NCBI RefSeq assembly: GCF_007641255.1
Contig: NZ_CP036259.1
Span: forward strand, 3,598,501-3,662,500
DNA: 64,000 nucleotides
Source: Sporomusa termitida
GTDB taxonomy: Bacteria; Bacillota; Negativicutes; Sporomusales; Sporomusaceae
Reading direction: 5' to 3'
Positions within the stretch are counted from its first letter, which is position 1, and the number at the start of each line of letters is the position of its first letter. Below the pieces are notes generated by a model that saw only the letters and a list, made by a program, of their open reading frames with translations, did not search any database and was not told where the DNA came from. A program made the translations under genes and the position numbers. Positions 18,312-25,700 of this stretch are shown piece after piece.

Positions 18312-19300
18312 AGCTGTTGCTCGCCGATGGCCTGTTTTAATTCGGCCGGGGTTGCGGTGGCTGTACCAGGTTTGCGGACAACAACCCCGGCGGCAAGGTT
18401 GGCCAGGCAGGCGGCGTCATAATAAGCCGCACCGGCCGCCAGCGCCAGCATCATCGTGACAACGACCGTATCCCCGGCGCCGGTAACATCATAGACCTCG
18501 CTTTTATTGCTGACGGCAATATGGGAAACCGGGCCGGAGCGTTCAAACAAGGTCATACCGTCAGGACCCTGGGTAATTAACACGGCCTCAGCCTGCAAAC
18601 GGTCCAGCATTGTCCGGCCGGCCTGCATCAATGCTTCCGGCTCCCGCAGGTCAAGCCCCAGTGCACTGGCTGCCTCTGATTCGTTCTGTTTGACAATGCG
18701 GATGCCGCTATAGGCCATAACACCGTAGCGGGAATCAACCATGGACGGTATGCCGGCCTGGTTGCAGGCAGCAATAACCGCTTCCCGGATAGCGGGGGGG
18801 ACGCTGCCGTAGTCGCTAATAACGACAGCATCCATTTCCCGGACATGATTGGCAATATAATGCAGCAGACCTTCTTCCACTGCCGGTGTCAGGGCCTGTT
18901 TACACTCCCGGTCAATCCTAACAATTTGCTGGCGGACGGTGGCCTGGCCGCCGGCCATTACCCGTGTTTTGGTAATGGTCGGGCGGCCGGCGTCGGTAAT
19001 AAAGCCCCCGGTATTGACGCCTTTGCTATTCAACACCTGGGTCAGCTGGACGCCGGCATTATCCGCCCCGATAACGCCAACAGCAAAAACCGTGCCGCCC
19101 AGGGTGGCGGCATTATGAACAGCGTTGGCCGCCCCGCCGGGAACGACCGTTTCCCCGGCATGCTCAAGAATGAGGACAGGCGCCTCCCGGGAGATCCGGG
19201 AGATCCTGCCTTCCAGATAGATGTCGGCAACCATGTCGCCAATAATCATAATTTTTTTATTTTGCAATTCATCAACTAGCTTCAGCAGCTTGCGAGGCAC
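18308..19300 (-). CDS. hldA: D-glycero-beta-D-manno-heptose-7-phosphate kinase
   Basis: 330 residues of the PfkB/ribokinase family, equal to the N-terminal half of E. coli HldE. VPGGAANAVHNAATLGG near 50, VVISDYGS near 155, and YDVTGAGDTVVVTMMLAL near 265 (anion hole and catalytic Asp) are present. The GTG at 19300 is preferred as start because AAGGAG lies 9 bases ahead; the GTG at 19327 would overlap the lptD stop by 7 bases without an SD. Its stop overlaps the hldC start, so the two are translationally coupled. Confidence 0.93.
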   Translation of the reverse strand: MPRKLLKLVDELQNKKIMIIGDMVADIYLEGRISRISREAPVLILEHAGETVVPGGAANAVHNAATLGGTVFAVGVIGADNAGVQLTQVLNSKGVNTGGFITDAGRPTITKTRVMAGGQATVRQQIVRIDRECKQALTPAVEEGLLHYIANHVREMDAVVISDYGSVPPAIREAVIAACNQAGIPSMVDSRYGVMAYSGIRIVKQNESEAASALGLDLREPEALMQAGRTMLDRLQAEAVLITQGPDGMTLFERSGPVSHIAVSNKSEVYDVTGAGDTVVVTMMLALAAGAAYYDAACLANLAAGVVVRKPGTATATPAELKQAIGEQQL

Positions 19301-19320
19301 AGTTTCCGTCTCCTTCCGGT

Positions 19321-20700
19321 TTACCACTTAATTGTACTAACATCTAATTTAATCTGATCCCGTTTGGCCCGGTAAGTGACTTTCGCTTCCCAGCAGTGCA
19401 GATTGCGGTACCAAATATAATCCACATCAGCCAGACGGTCTCCATCCATATCATAGCTTTGCTTGATGCTGATTGTATTCATGCGGTCAATTTTATAGGT
19501 AAAACCGGCGGCCAGCTCACGGTTAATCTTATCGGCATCATAGTCAAACAACTTGGGATTATTCTGGTTATAGTGGTACCCGGCCCAGGTTGAGAACCGC
19601 TCCGACCACTGCCTGTCAATGGTGGCGTCGTATTTAAAATTGGTGGTGGTCGAGTGGTCATAGCTTTCCCGCACATGCTGCAGGCCGGCGCCCAGATACA
19701 GGTTGCTCGAACTGCTAAGTTTTATCGGCTCATGGCTGAAGTACAGGCTGTAATCCTGGTGCCAGCTTGATTTGTCGTCATCCGTCCATTTGCCGTAAAT
19801 CGCGGTAAATGTATAATGGACCGGCCAGGAGCCTAATTGGTTGGGATAATAGGAAAACTTAAACTCCGGTTCTTTTTTTATCCAGTTGCTGTCACTATCC
19901 CGGAAATGGCCATAGGTCAAATCCAGAGAAAAGTTTTTCTCCCGCTGAATGAAGCCGGCGCTGGGTTTAAAGTCGGCCTGGCTGTAATAGTCCAGATTCG
20001 CATAAGCCGACAGTTTATTGTCAAAGGGATACTCAATATGCTGCTTGATTGACAGGCCATCATCATTATCATAGCCAATCCGGGGAAAAGCCATGCTGTC
20101 TTCTCCTTGTTTCAGCGACTGGCGGTACTTGGGCAGAGAAAAGATGACCTTATTGCCGATCCAGAATTTTGCGTTATAGGCAACCATTTGGTCGCCGGGC
20201 CAGATCTCGATCTTATCGGCACTGACATGATAATCCGGCACTTCGGCCGGACAGTGGGTTGCCGACCCCTGGCTGACGACATACTGATCAGGCTGCAGGC
20301 TGATCTTTTCCCCGGCCACAAATTCATGGCCGATTTTGCCTTTGATGGCTTCCATGCTGCCGGTCTTAAGCTTGTAGTTGTATACGGTGCGGCTGCCGGA
20401 CAATACCGCATCAGGCTGGGAAAAATGGGCCTGATCATGGATCCAGATCTCATTGCGCTTAGTATTGCCGTTGATTTGTTCAGCCTCCACCCGCTGCCCC
20501 TCGTTGGTAATGACCACCTGGCCTTTGGCCAGGATATCACCGGTTTCCTCGCTAAAAGTCAGTTCCTCGGCTTCAATGGTAATCGGGACCTGGCTTACGG
20601 CTGCCGGCTGACCGGCAGCCGCCCGGGCCGGCCCCGCCGGTGTCCCAAAGACAATCACGAAAGCCATGAGTCCCAAAATAAGTTTTTTATTATTAGGCAT
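19321..20700 (-). CDS. lptD: Short LptD-like LPS-assembly OM protein
   Basis: 459 residues with a signal peptide (about 1-27). An OstA/LptA-type beta-jellyroll (EAEELTFSEETGDILAKGQV at about 43-62; RVEAEQINGNTKRNEIWIHD) is followed by a barrel region with alternating aromatic strands and a C-terminal LDVSTIKW. It would insert LPS into the outer leaflet. It is much shorter than E. coli LptD (about 780 residues), and only two cysteines are visible in the mature part (THCPAE and LHCWEA), so the four-cysteine disulfide relay of proteobacteria is not conserved. A partner LptE was not recognised. Confidence 0.85.
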   Translation of the reverse strand: MPNNKKLILGLMAFVIVFGTPAGPARAAAGQPAAVSQVPITIEAEELTFSEETGDILAKGQVVITNEGQRVEAEQINGNTKRNEIWIHDQAHFSQPDAVLSGSRTVYNYKLKTGSMEAIKGKIGHEFVAGEKISLQPDQYVVSQGSATHCPAEVPDYHVSADKIEIWPGDQMVAYNAKFWIGNKVIFSLPKYRQSLKQGEDSMAFPRIGYDNDDGLSIKQHIEYPFDNKLSAYANLDYYSQADFKPSAGFIQREKNFSLDLTYGHFRDSDSNWIKKEPEFKFSYYPNQLGSWPVHYTFTAIYGKWTDDDKSSWHQDYSLYFSHEPIKLSSSSNLYLGAGLQHVRESYDHSTTTNFKYDATIDRQWSERFSTWAGYHYNQNNPKLFDYDADKINRELAAGFTYKIDRMNTISIKQSYDMDGDRLADVDYIWYRNLHCWEAKVTYRAKRDQIKLDVSTIKW

Positions 20701-20726
20701 AGCGCTTATTTTCTCCTGTCTGAAAT

Positions 20727-20789
20727 AATGAAAGAAAAAAGGGTAATCTTCTTGACTTAATTCTACAGATTACCGCTTTTTCCTTCATT
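20727..20789 (-). terminator. Large imperfect stem-loop/terminator upstream of lptD
   Basis: Two 23-base arms (20727-20749 and 20767-20789) match at 20 positions around a 17-base loop. Read on the minus strand, the inner GGTAATCT / AGATTACC stem is followed by CTTTTTTC, a good intrinsic terminator that separates the secreted-protein gene from lptD. Confidence 0.65.
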
Positions 20790-20810
20790 ATGCGCCTAGC
20801 AATATGTAGA

Positions 20811-20832
20811 AAAGCCGCAGTTATGCGGCTTT
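20811..20832 (-). terminator. Hairpin after the secreted-protein gene
   Basis: AAAGCCGCA / TGCGGCTTT with a four-base loop, 19 bases past the stop codon at 20851. The minus-strand read ends in CTTTTC, so it is a modest terminator and probably works together with the one at 20727-20789. Confidence 0.6.
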
Positions 20833-20850
20833 AGGGCTGGTTTTTACCGG

Positions 20851-21780
20851 TTATTTAACTCTAATACCATAAACTTCAACATCATCTTTAGTCTGGATAT
20901 ACATTTGGCTGCCAATGGGGATCTCCGCATCTTTGCCGCTGATAAAGGCACCGCCAATAATCCCCACCGGTCCGAGAATGACCATCCCGGCCACACTGGC
21001 CCCGGCCGCTTTCGCCATAGACTTGGTCTCCGCTTTGGCCTTGTCACCTAAAAAGGTATTAACACTGCTGCCATCAACGGCCCGCACATTGTCAAAGCTG
21101 ATCTCCAGCTTGGCATCACGGCCAAAGTTTTTGGCCTGCCGTACTTCTGTTATTTTACCTGTGCCAATAGCCCCTTTGGGTAATACCAGCACCCCGCCAA
21201 TAAATACATCTTCCGCAATCCCTAACGCGACCGAATCGCCGACCCGGCTTTGTTTGCTGTTTAACTTCGACAGGGTTTTAATTTTAACAAGGGTATCTTT
21301 CGCCAGGATAGCAGGCACCACCTCAAAGTTCCCATCCGTATAAGCCAGGTTCAGCAGTGCATCCAGGCGGGCATCCAATGAACCGGTTCCCGGGAGGCCA
21401 TTCATAGTCTCTTCCAGCTTTTCAATTCTGGTCATTATCGCACTGTCGCTGATACGCTGGGTAAGCGTCCATTCAACAGCATTTAGCTTAATAAGCAAGG
21501 AAGGGGTATGCTCATTTGCCTCAAAGATATATGTATAAATCTGCTCCACCCGCGGCAGTACGGCATCATAGGCTTCCTGCCCATAAAGGTCCTGCTCCAC
21601 TTTAGTAACCCGGTCAACCAAAGAACCGGTTTGAGCAGCCCCGTATATGTTTTTTTCGGCAACTGCCAGTTTACCGATAACGGTGAGCTCACCTGCTGCC
21701 TGCGCCGCCGCCGGAACGGCCAGCCCAGAAACAATCAGCATAACAAGGGTAACTAGTGCCACTATTCTCTTTTGGATCAT
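20851..21780 (-). CDS. Secreted protein of unknown function in the OM cluster
   Basis: 309 residues from MIQKRIVALVTL with a signal peptide (about 1-32, ending AAAQAAG). The N-terminal half has short repeated helical pieces (AEKNIYGAAQTGSLVDRV, EQDLYGQ, RIEKLEETMNGLPGTGSLDARL). The C-terminal half is a beta-rich domain (GGVLVLPKGAIGTGKI, LEISFDNVRAVDG) with a glycine-rich hydrophobic stretch (VAGMVILGPVGIIGGAFI) near 260. The start at 21780 has GGGGAGGAGAA ahead. I do not recognise a named family. Position between ompM1 and lptD points to an envelope role. Confidence 0.82.
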   Translation of the reverse strand: MIQKRIVALVTLVMLIVSGLAVPAAAQAAGELTVIGKLAVAEKNIYGAAQTGSLVDRVTKVEQDLYGQEAYDAVLPRVEQIYTYIFEANEHTPSLLIKLNAVEWTLTQRISDSAIMTRIEKLEETMNGLPGTGSLDARLDALLNLAYTDGNFEVVPAILAKDTLVKIKTLSKLNSKQSRVGDSVALGIAEDVFIGGVLVLPKGAIGTGKITEVRQAKNFGRDAKLEISFDNVRAVDGSSVNTFLGDKAKAETKSMAKAAGASVAGMVILGPVGIIGGAFISGKDAEIPIGSQMYIQTKDDVEVYGIRVK

Positions 21781-21836
21781 GCCGGTTCTCCTCCCCACAT
21801 TGATTATACAGATTAAATTCGTCATTATAAACCAAT

Positions 21837-21903
21837 ATCCTGCCGGCAATCCGGCAGGATATGTCATTAATATAAAAATCTGCCGGCAAACCGGCAGATT
21901 TTT
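21837..21903 (-). terminator. Tandem terminator hairpins after ompM1
   Basis: Two hairpins built from the same core: ATCCTGCCGG / CCGGCAGGAT at 21837-21860 and AAAAATCTGCCGG / CCGGCAGATTTTT at 21874-21903. The hairpin nearest the gene has a T run on the minus strand. Two stops in series fit a strongly transcribed porin gene. Confidence 0.8.
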
Positions 21904-21907
21904 GTAT

Positions 21908-23113
21908 TTAGAAGTAAAATTCTACTTGTGCCCGATAGTATTTGGAGTTTTCATTTTTGTCTGTAAGGCCGTCAAGATCGGTATACGTTGTTGTTAAAAG
22001 TGCATTTTTCATCGGTGTATAGGTAAAGCCCACTTCATAGCCTTTGCCGTCGCCGTTTTTACCGGCGAAATCCTGGTCAAAGGTTGGTGCAAAATAGGTA
22101 TTAGGGTTAACTTCGCGGTACATGCCATATACGCCATATGAGCCGGCCGCGTTTTTGGCAGCGCCTTTGTAGGCCAGTTTTACGAAGTAGGAATCGTTTT
22201 TATCCACATCTTCCTTGGCATAAGCACCGGAAACCACAAGATTGTTAACAAGCTTATAATCCAGGCCTACTTCAAAAATATCTCGCTGAGCGCCATCATC
22301 ATTATGGAAATAAGCGCCGCGGACATTGGCTTTGTCATTTAGGGCATAGCCCAGGTTAGCCATGTAAATGGTATCCTCAGACTTAAGGTCGGCAGTAGCA
22401 ACAGTACCGAACTTATAAGCCGCAAGGTCGACCTTTAATTTATTGCCAAAGCTGACCATACCGCCGTCTACCTGGTCGTCAATTACAATACCATAGGCAG
22501 GCAGAACGCTGTAACGGCCCACAGTTACCGTGGCATCCCCGACTTTGCCGGTTACGTTGGCAATGTTTAGGACTGTACTATCATCATTGCCGCCTGATTT
22601 CAGGTTCTGAACATTCTGGAGGCGGGCGTTATAAGTCCAGTCATCACTTATTTTGCCGGTTACCATGATCCGCGTACGCAGTTTGGCATCCTGAGTCTTC
22701 GTACCTAAAATATCATTATCGTCAAAACGGGCGCGGATAACACCGGTAAGTTTGGTATTATCAACTTTTTTCTCGATCTCATCCACCCGGACACCCAGGG
22801 TATACAGTTCGTCGGCAAACTCAGCCTGCAGGGCATCCAGTTCTTTTTGGATTTCCGCATCGGCCTTTTCGCTGTTAGCGAGGGCTTTGCCGACAATAGT
22901 GGCCATTTCATAACGGGTAAGGGTTCTGTCCCCTCTGTAGGTGCCGTCGCCATAACCGGAAATGATGCCGGCTTGAGCCAGCTTGCTTACAGAGTCATAG
23001 GCCCAGTGTTTTGCCGGAACATCCACAAAGGGATTAGCCGGCGCCGCCAGGGCGGTTCCGGCCACGCTCAGGGCGAATACGGCCGCCAGAGCCAGGGCTG
23101 TTTGTTGTTTCAT
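21908..23113 (-). CDS. ompM: OmpM-type SLH-domain OM porin/tether (copy 1)
   Basis: 401 residues. Signal peptide about 1-23, one SLH domain (PFVDVPAKHWAYDSVSKLAQ to YEMATIVGKAL, about 27-78), a coiled coil with heptads near 85-117, then a beta-barrel ending in an aromatic FYF. In Negativicutes the SLH domain binds polyaminated peptidoglycan while the barrel sits in the OM, so the protein is both porin and OM tether. AAGGAGG lies ahead of the ATG. It is 58-85 % alike to copy 2 over the SLH part by eye. Its leader has a candidate leader ORF and an SD-hiding helix. Confidence 0.93.
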   Translation of the reverse strand: MKQQTALALAAVFALSVAGTALAAPANPFVDVPAKHWAYDSVSKLAQAGIISGYGDGTYRGDRTLTRYEMATIVGKALANSEKADAEIQKELDALQAEFADELYTLGVRVDEIEKKVDNTKLTGVIRARFDDNDILGTKTQDAKLRTRIMVTGKISDDWTYNARLQNVQNLKSGGNDDSTVLNIANVTGKVGDATVTVGRYSVLPAYGIVIDDQVDGGMVSFGNKLKVDLAAYKFGTVATADLKSEDTIYMANLGYALNDKANVRGAYFHNDDGAQRDIFEVGLDYKLVNNLVVSGAYAKEDVDKNDSYFVKLAYKGAAKNAAGSYGVYGMYREVNPNTYFAPTFDQDFAGKNGDGKGYEVGFTYTPMKNALLTTTYTDLDGLTDKNENSKYYRAQVEFYF

Positions 23114-23121
23114 GTGTGTGC

Positions 23122-23168
23122 CTCCTTAGGTTTTTTAAAGTTTGGTTTTACGATAAGCGCCTAAGAAG
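23122..23168 (-). promoter_or_regulatory. SD-sequestering helix in ompM1 leader
   Basis: In the RNA, CUUCUUAGG (DNA 23160-23168) can pair with CCUAAGGAG (23122-23130), nine pairs including one G-U. The second arm is the SD of ompM1. The first arm begins at the base right after the stop codon of the leader ORF at 23169-23186, so a ribosome ending there would cover it and free the SD. Confidence 0.5.
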
Positions 23169-23186
23169 TTAAATCTGAGTGTCCAT
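23169..23186 (-). CDS. Candidate leader peptide MDTQI upstream of ompM1
   Basis: Five codons, ATG GAC ACT CAG ATT, then TAA. GAGG ends four bases before the ATG and a second GGAG lies further up. The stretch TTGAGGCAACATGG plus the Asp and Thr codons is shared with the leaders of the other two ompM genes. The ORF is too short for independent coding statistics; support comes from the three-way comparison. Confidence 0.45.
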   Translation of the reverse strand: MDTQI

Positions 23187-23196
23187 GTTGCCTCAA

Positions 23197-23453
23197 TATT
23201 CTCCTTGTCAGGTGATGCTTATATCTTGACGCCTTGCGGCGGGAAGACCGGGTACAAATATCTATGGATTAACTGGCATAATATTCTTGTGGATACAATA
23301 TATTCTACATCTAAGGTTTAATTCCTTCATCGTTTTCCTAAATTAACAGTTATTTTCACAAAATATAACATTAAATACATTTCATATAATTATTCGATTT
23401 TACGCATACTACTTTTTTTATTTAAATAAACTATAAAAATTCGATTTAAAATA
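23197..23453. other. AT-rich intergenic DNA between ompM1 leader and ompM2 terminator
   Basis: No ORF of note. It should contain the ompM1 promoter on the minus strand, but no convincing -35/-10 pair with proper spacing was found. The stretch 23330-23450 is very AT-rich with runs of A and T, as is usual for upstream regions of strong promoters. Confidence 0.5.
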
Positions 23454-23506
23454 AAAAAAGGATTACTTCGCATAGGTTGAAACCTATTTTGAAGCAATCC
23501 TTTTAA
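23454..23506 (-). terminator. Terminator of ompM2
   Basis: AAAAGGATT (23456-23464) / AATCCTTTT (23496-23504), extended by CTTC/GAAG with one bulge and an inner AGGTT/AACCT stem, starting 17 bases after the ompM2 stop. T-rich sequence follows on the minus strand. Confidence 0.8.
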
Positions 23507-23522
23507 GTTACGTTAGAATGGT

Positions 23523-24782
23523 TTAGAAGTAGAAGTCTACTTTTGTCAGGAAGTACTCAGCTTTTTGTGAGCTGTCATAAGAACCTTCCAGGTCGGTATA
23601 GCTGGTGGTCCATCTTGCATTTTTCACAGGTACATAGCTGAAACCAACTTCATAGCCTTTACCATCCCATTGAACTGCACCATAATCCAAAGTTGTCGAA
23701 ATCAGAGTGCCTGCTTCGAGGTCACGGTAGTTAACCCAGGCGCCAAAGCTCTTAGGTGCAGTGCGGTCAGCACCTTTGTAGGTAATCTGGCCAAAATAGC
23801 CTTTGTTTTCGTCATCCGCATCACTCTTCAGGTATGCACCGGCAAGATTAACGTTAGGAGTTAACTGATAATCCAAACCAACTTCATAAAGATTGCCTGT
23901 ATCAATATCGCTGTCTTGGGGGTCCAGGTGGAAATAAGCGCCTTTAAAGTTCAGCTTGTCACTAAAGGCATAGCCGAGGTTGGCAATATATAAGTCATCT
24001 TTTGTATCTCCGACATAATCCTGTCTGCCGGCAAAGATATCGACTTTAAGCTTGTTGCCAAAGCTGGCCTGCACGCCGTCAATCGTGTCGTCCAGAGCGA
24101 TACCGTAGGCAGGTGTTGCATCAAAACGGCCCAGGGTTACGTCCAAGGCACCGATCGGGCCATTCACATAAGCCCAGTTAAGTTCAGTCTTGCCTTCGTT
24201 ATTGGCATCAATACCACCAGTTTTTAAGTCCTGGGTATTTTGCAGACGGCCAACATAGGTCCAGTCATCATTGATGGCGCCTTGTACTTTTAAACGGGTA
24301 CGGAGTTGTAAGGGTTTTGATTTAGGATTTGTCCAACCGGTAATCTCACCATCGTCATCAAAAGTTGCTATGTTCTTTTGCTCTTTGTCTTCATATCTGA
24401 TACGAGCTTCACCGGTGATTTTTACATTGTCAATTTTCTTTTCCAGGCTGTCAACCCGAACGCCGAGGTTGTTGAGTTCGGCAGCAAACTCAGTTTTCAG
24501 GGCATCCAGTTCCTTTTGGGTTTCTGCATCGGCCTTTTCGCTGTTAGCCAGGGCTTTGCCGACTATAGCGGCCATTTCATAACGGGTAAGGGTTCTGTCA
24601 CCTCTGTAGGTACCATCGCCATAACCGGAGATGACACCGGCTTTAGCCAGCTTGCTTACCGAGTCATAAGCCCAGTGTTTTGCAGGAACGTCCACGAAGG
24701 GGTTAGCAGGAGCTGCCAGTGCGGTACCGGCTACACTCAGGGAGAATACGGCGGCCAAAGCCAGGGCAGTTTGTCTTTTCAT
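23523..24782 (-). CDS. ompM: OmpM-type SLH-domain OM porin/tether (copy 2)
   Basis: 419 residues, tandem paralogue of copy 1: almost identical signal peptide and SLH domain (PFVDVPAKHWAYDSVSKLAK, YRGDRTLTRYEMAAIVGKAL), a coiled coil near 85-118, and a barrel that has diverged much more, ending KVDFYF. The conserved anchor with a variable pore suggests different solute selectivity or surface antigenicity. The ATG at 24782 has AAGGAGG 7 bases ahead. The leader is 59 bases from the conserved box to the start and carries its own leader ORF whose TAA stop lies inside the SD. Confidence 0.93.
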   Translation of the reverse strand: MKRQTALALAAVFSLSVAGTALAAPANPFVDVPAKHWAYDSVSKLAKAGVISGYGDGTYRGDRTLTRYEMAAIVGKALANSEKADAETQKELDALKTEFAAELNNLGVRVDSLEKKIDNVKITGEARIRYEDKEQKNIATFDDDGEITGWTNPKSKPLQLRTRLKVQGAINDDWTYVGRLQNTQDLKTGGIDANNEGKTELNWAYVNGPIGALDVTLGRFDATPAYGIALDDTIDGVQASFGNKLKVDIFAGRQDYVGDTKDDLYIANLGYAFSDKLNFKGAYFHLDPQDSDIDTGNLYEVGLDYQLTPNVNLAGAYLKSDADDENKGYFGQITYKGADRTAPKSFGAWVNYRDLEAGTLISTTLDYGAVQWDGKGYEVGFSYVPVKNARWTTSYTDLEGSYDSSQKAEYFLTKVDFYF

Positions 24783-24790
24783 TGTTGTTG

Positions 24791-24833
24791 CCTCCTTAGG
24801 TATTTGTTTTTGTTGAGCATTTACCTAAAGAAG
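24791..24833 (-). promoter_or_regulatory. SD-sequestering helix in ompM2 leader
   Basis: RNA arm CUUCUUUAGGUA (DNA 24822-24833) pairs with UACCUAAGGAGG (24791-24802): twelve pairs, two of them G-U. The second arm is the SD of ompM2. The candidate leader ORF 24796-24852 is translated right through the first arm, and its stop codon overlaps the SD arm. Confidence 0.55.
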
Positions 24834-24852
24834 AAAACCGTTGAGTGTCCAT
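24796..24852 (-). CDS. Candidate leader peptide (MDTQRFSSLGKCSTKTNT) upstream of ompM2
   Basis: 18 codons starting ATG GAC ACT CAA and ending ACC TAA. GAGG lies four bases before the start codon. The TAA forms part of TAAGGAGG, the SD of ompM2, the classic arrangement for translational coupling. No similarity to known peptides was recognised. The first three residues are shared with the leader ORFs of ompM1 and ompM3. Confidence 0.5.
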   Translation of the reverse strand: MDTQRFSSLGKCSTKTNT

Positions 24853-25073
24853 GTTTCCTCAATATCTCTTCTTCAGTTCATACTCATATATCTTAACACC
24901 GGCTAGAAAATACCGGCATAAAGACCTGAATCTAGCGTGATATGTATTATTTACCTATCTTGCTATTAGTAGTATTCTACATGCGAGAATATATTCCTGC
25001 TTATTTTGTAAAAAAAATTACAAGCAGATTATATTTTCTTGTCATAAACATTAGAAAAATGGCTATGAGCCAT

Positions 25074-25487
25074 TTAGCGGCCGCTAAAATACCGTTCGGC
25101 CAGGATAACAGCCACAAAGTCATCTACCGGTACCGGCGGCACCAGCATGCCGGTCGGCAGCAGGCGCTTCAGGCCCCGGGGCGGATGGCAGCGCCAGTAC
25201 CGTACCCGGGCTTCATCGGTGGAGCGGTACTCATTGACAGGGACGATCGTCAGGCGTTGCCCCTTCACAGTGATCGCCGCCAGGACCGCCTGGGCGGTTT
25301 GGGTTGTGGTCCCGTCGCCGATAATTACGGTTGTCAGGTTATGGGCTGCAGCCAGGGTGGCTACTCTATCAGGGAGGTCAACAGTGGCGATAATGGTTTT
25401 ATCGATCAGCCCCTGTTCTCTATGAACGACGGCCAGACCGCATTTCTCCCGGCCCGGGTCGATTGCCAAAACGCGATCGGCAGGCAC
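25074..25487 (-). CDS. RNase H-fold protein related to RuvX/YqgF
   Basis: 137 residues from the GTG at 25487, which has GGAGGG 7 bases ahead. VLAIDPGREKCGLAVV at the N-terminus matches the first strand-turn of RuvX/YqgF nucleases (Asp in DPG). A middle VIIGDGTT and a later VPVNEYRSTDEARVRY (acidic residues) fit the fold, and VDDFVAVILAERY near the end supplies a further Asp. True YqgF normally has a DxR/K-x-G start and a VGLP motif, which is altered here, so this is a divergent member. It lies alone between ompM2 and ompM3. Confidence 0.75.
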   Translation of the reverse strand: MPADRVLAIDPGREKCGLAVVHREQGLIDKTIIATVDLPDRVATLAAAHNLTTVIIGDGTTTQTAQAVLAAITVKGQRLTIVPVNEYRSTDEARVRYWRCHPPRGLKRLLPTGMLVPPVPVDDFVAVILAERYFSGR

Positions 25488-25585
25488 TACACATCCCTCC
25501 ATAACTATATGCGTTTGCCTTGTCTATGTTTCCTGCTGTAATATAATAATAATATCACATTCTGGCGGCAAATAAAATCAGTGCA

Positions 25586-25650
25586 GAGCGGGGTCAGGCC
25601 TCACACATTCCACTTTCTTAAAGTAGAATGTGTGAGGCCTGACCCCGCTC
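25586..25650. repeat. 65-bp palindromic REP-like element
   Basis: Perfect 25-base arms: GAGCGGGGTCAGGCCTCACA plus CATTC, then a 15-base centre that itself holds ACTTT/AAAGT, then the exact complement. Such GGGGTCAGGCCTCAC palindromes accompany Y1 (IS200-like/RAYT) transposases in other genomes. No transposase gene is in the window, so this would be a non-autonomous copy. It lies between the RuvX-like gene and the ompM3 terminator. Confidence 0.8.
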
Positions 25651-25660
25651 ATGCAAACAA

Positions 25661-25684
25661 ACAGGACGCCCGCGGGCGTCCTGT
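25661..25684. terminator. Terminator of ompM3
   Basis: ACAGGACGCCCG / CGGGCGTCCTGT, a perfect 24-base palindrome followed on the minus strand by TTGTTTG, 16 bases past the ompM3 stop codon. Confidence 0.8.
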
Positions 25685-25700
25685 TGTTGCGGAATGCTTA

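Noticed and set aside
21837-21903. CCGGCA hairpins as mobile REP elements
   Set aside because: Both lie directly after the ompM1 stop and have T runs, so they are better explained as tandem terminators.
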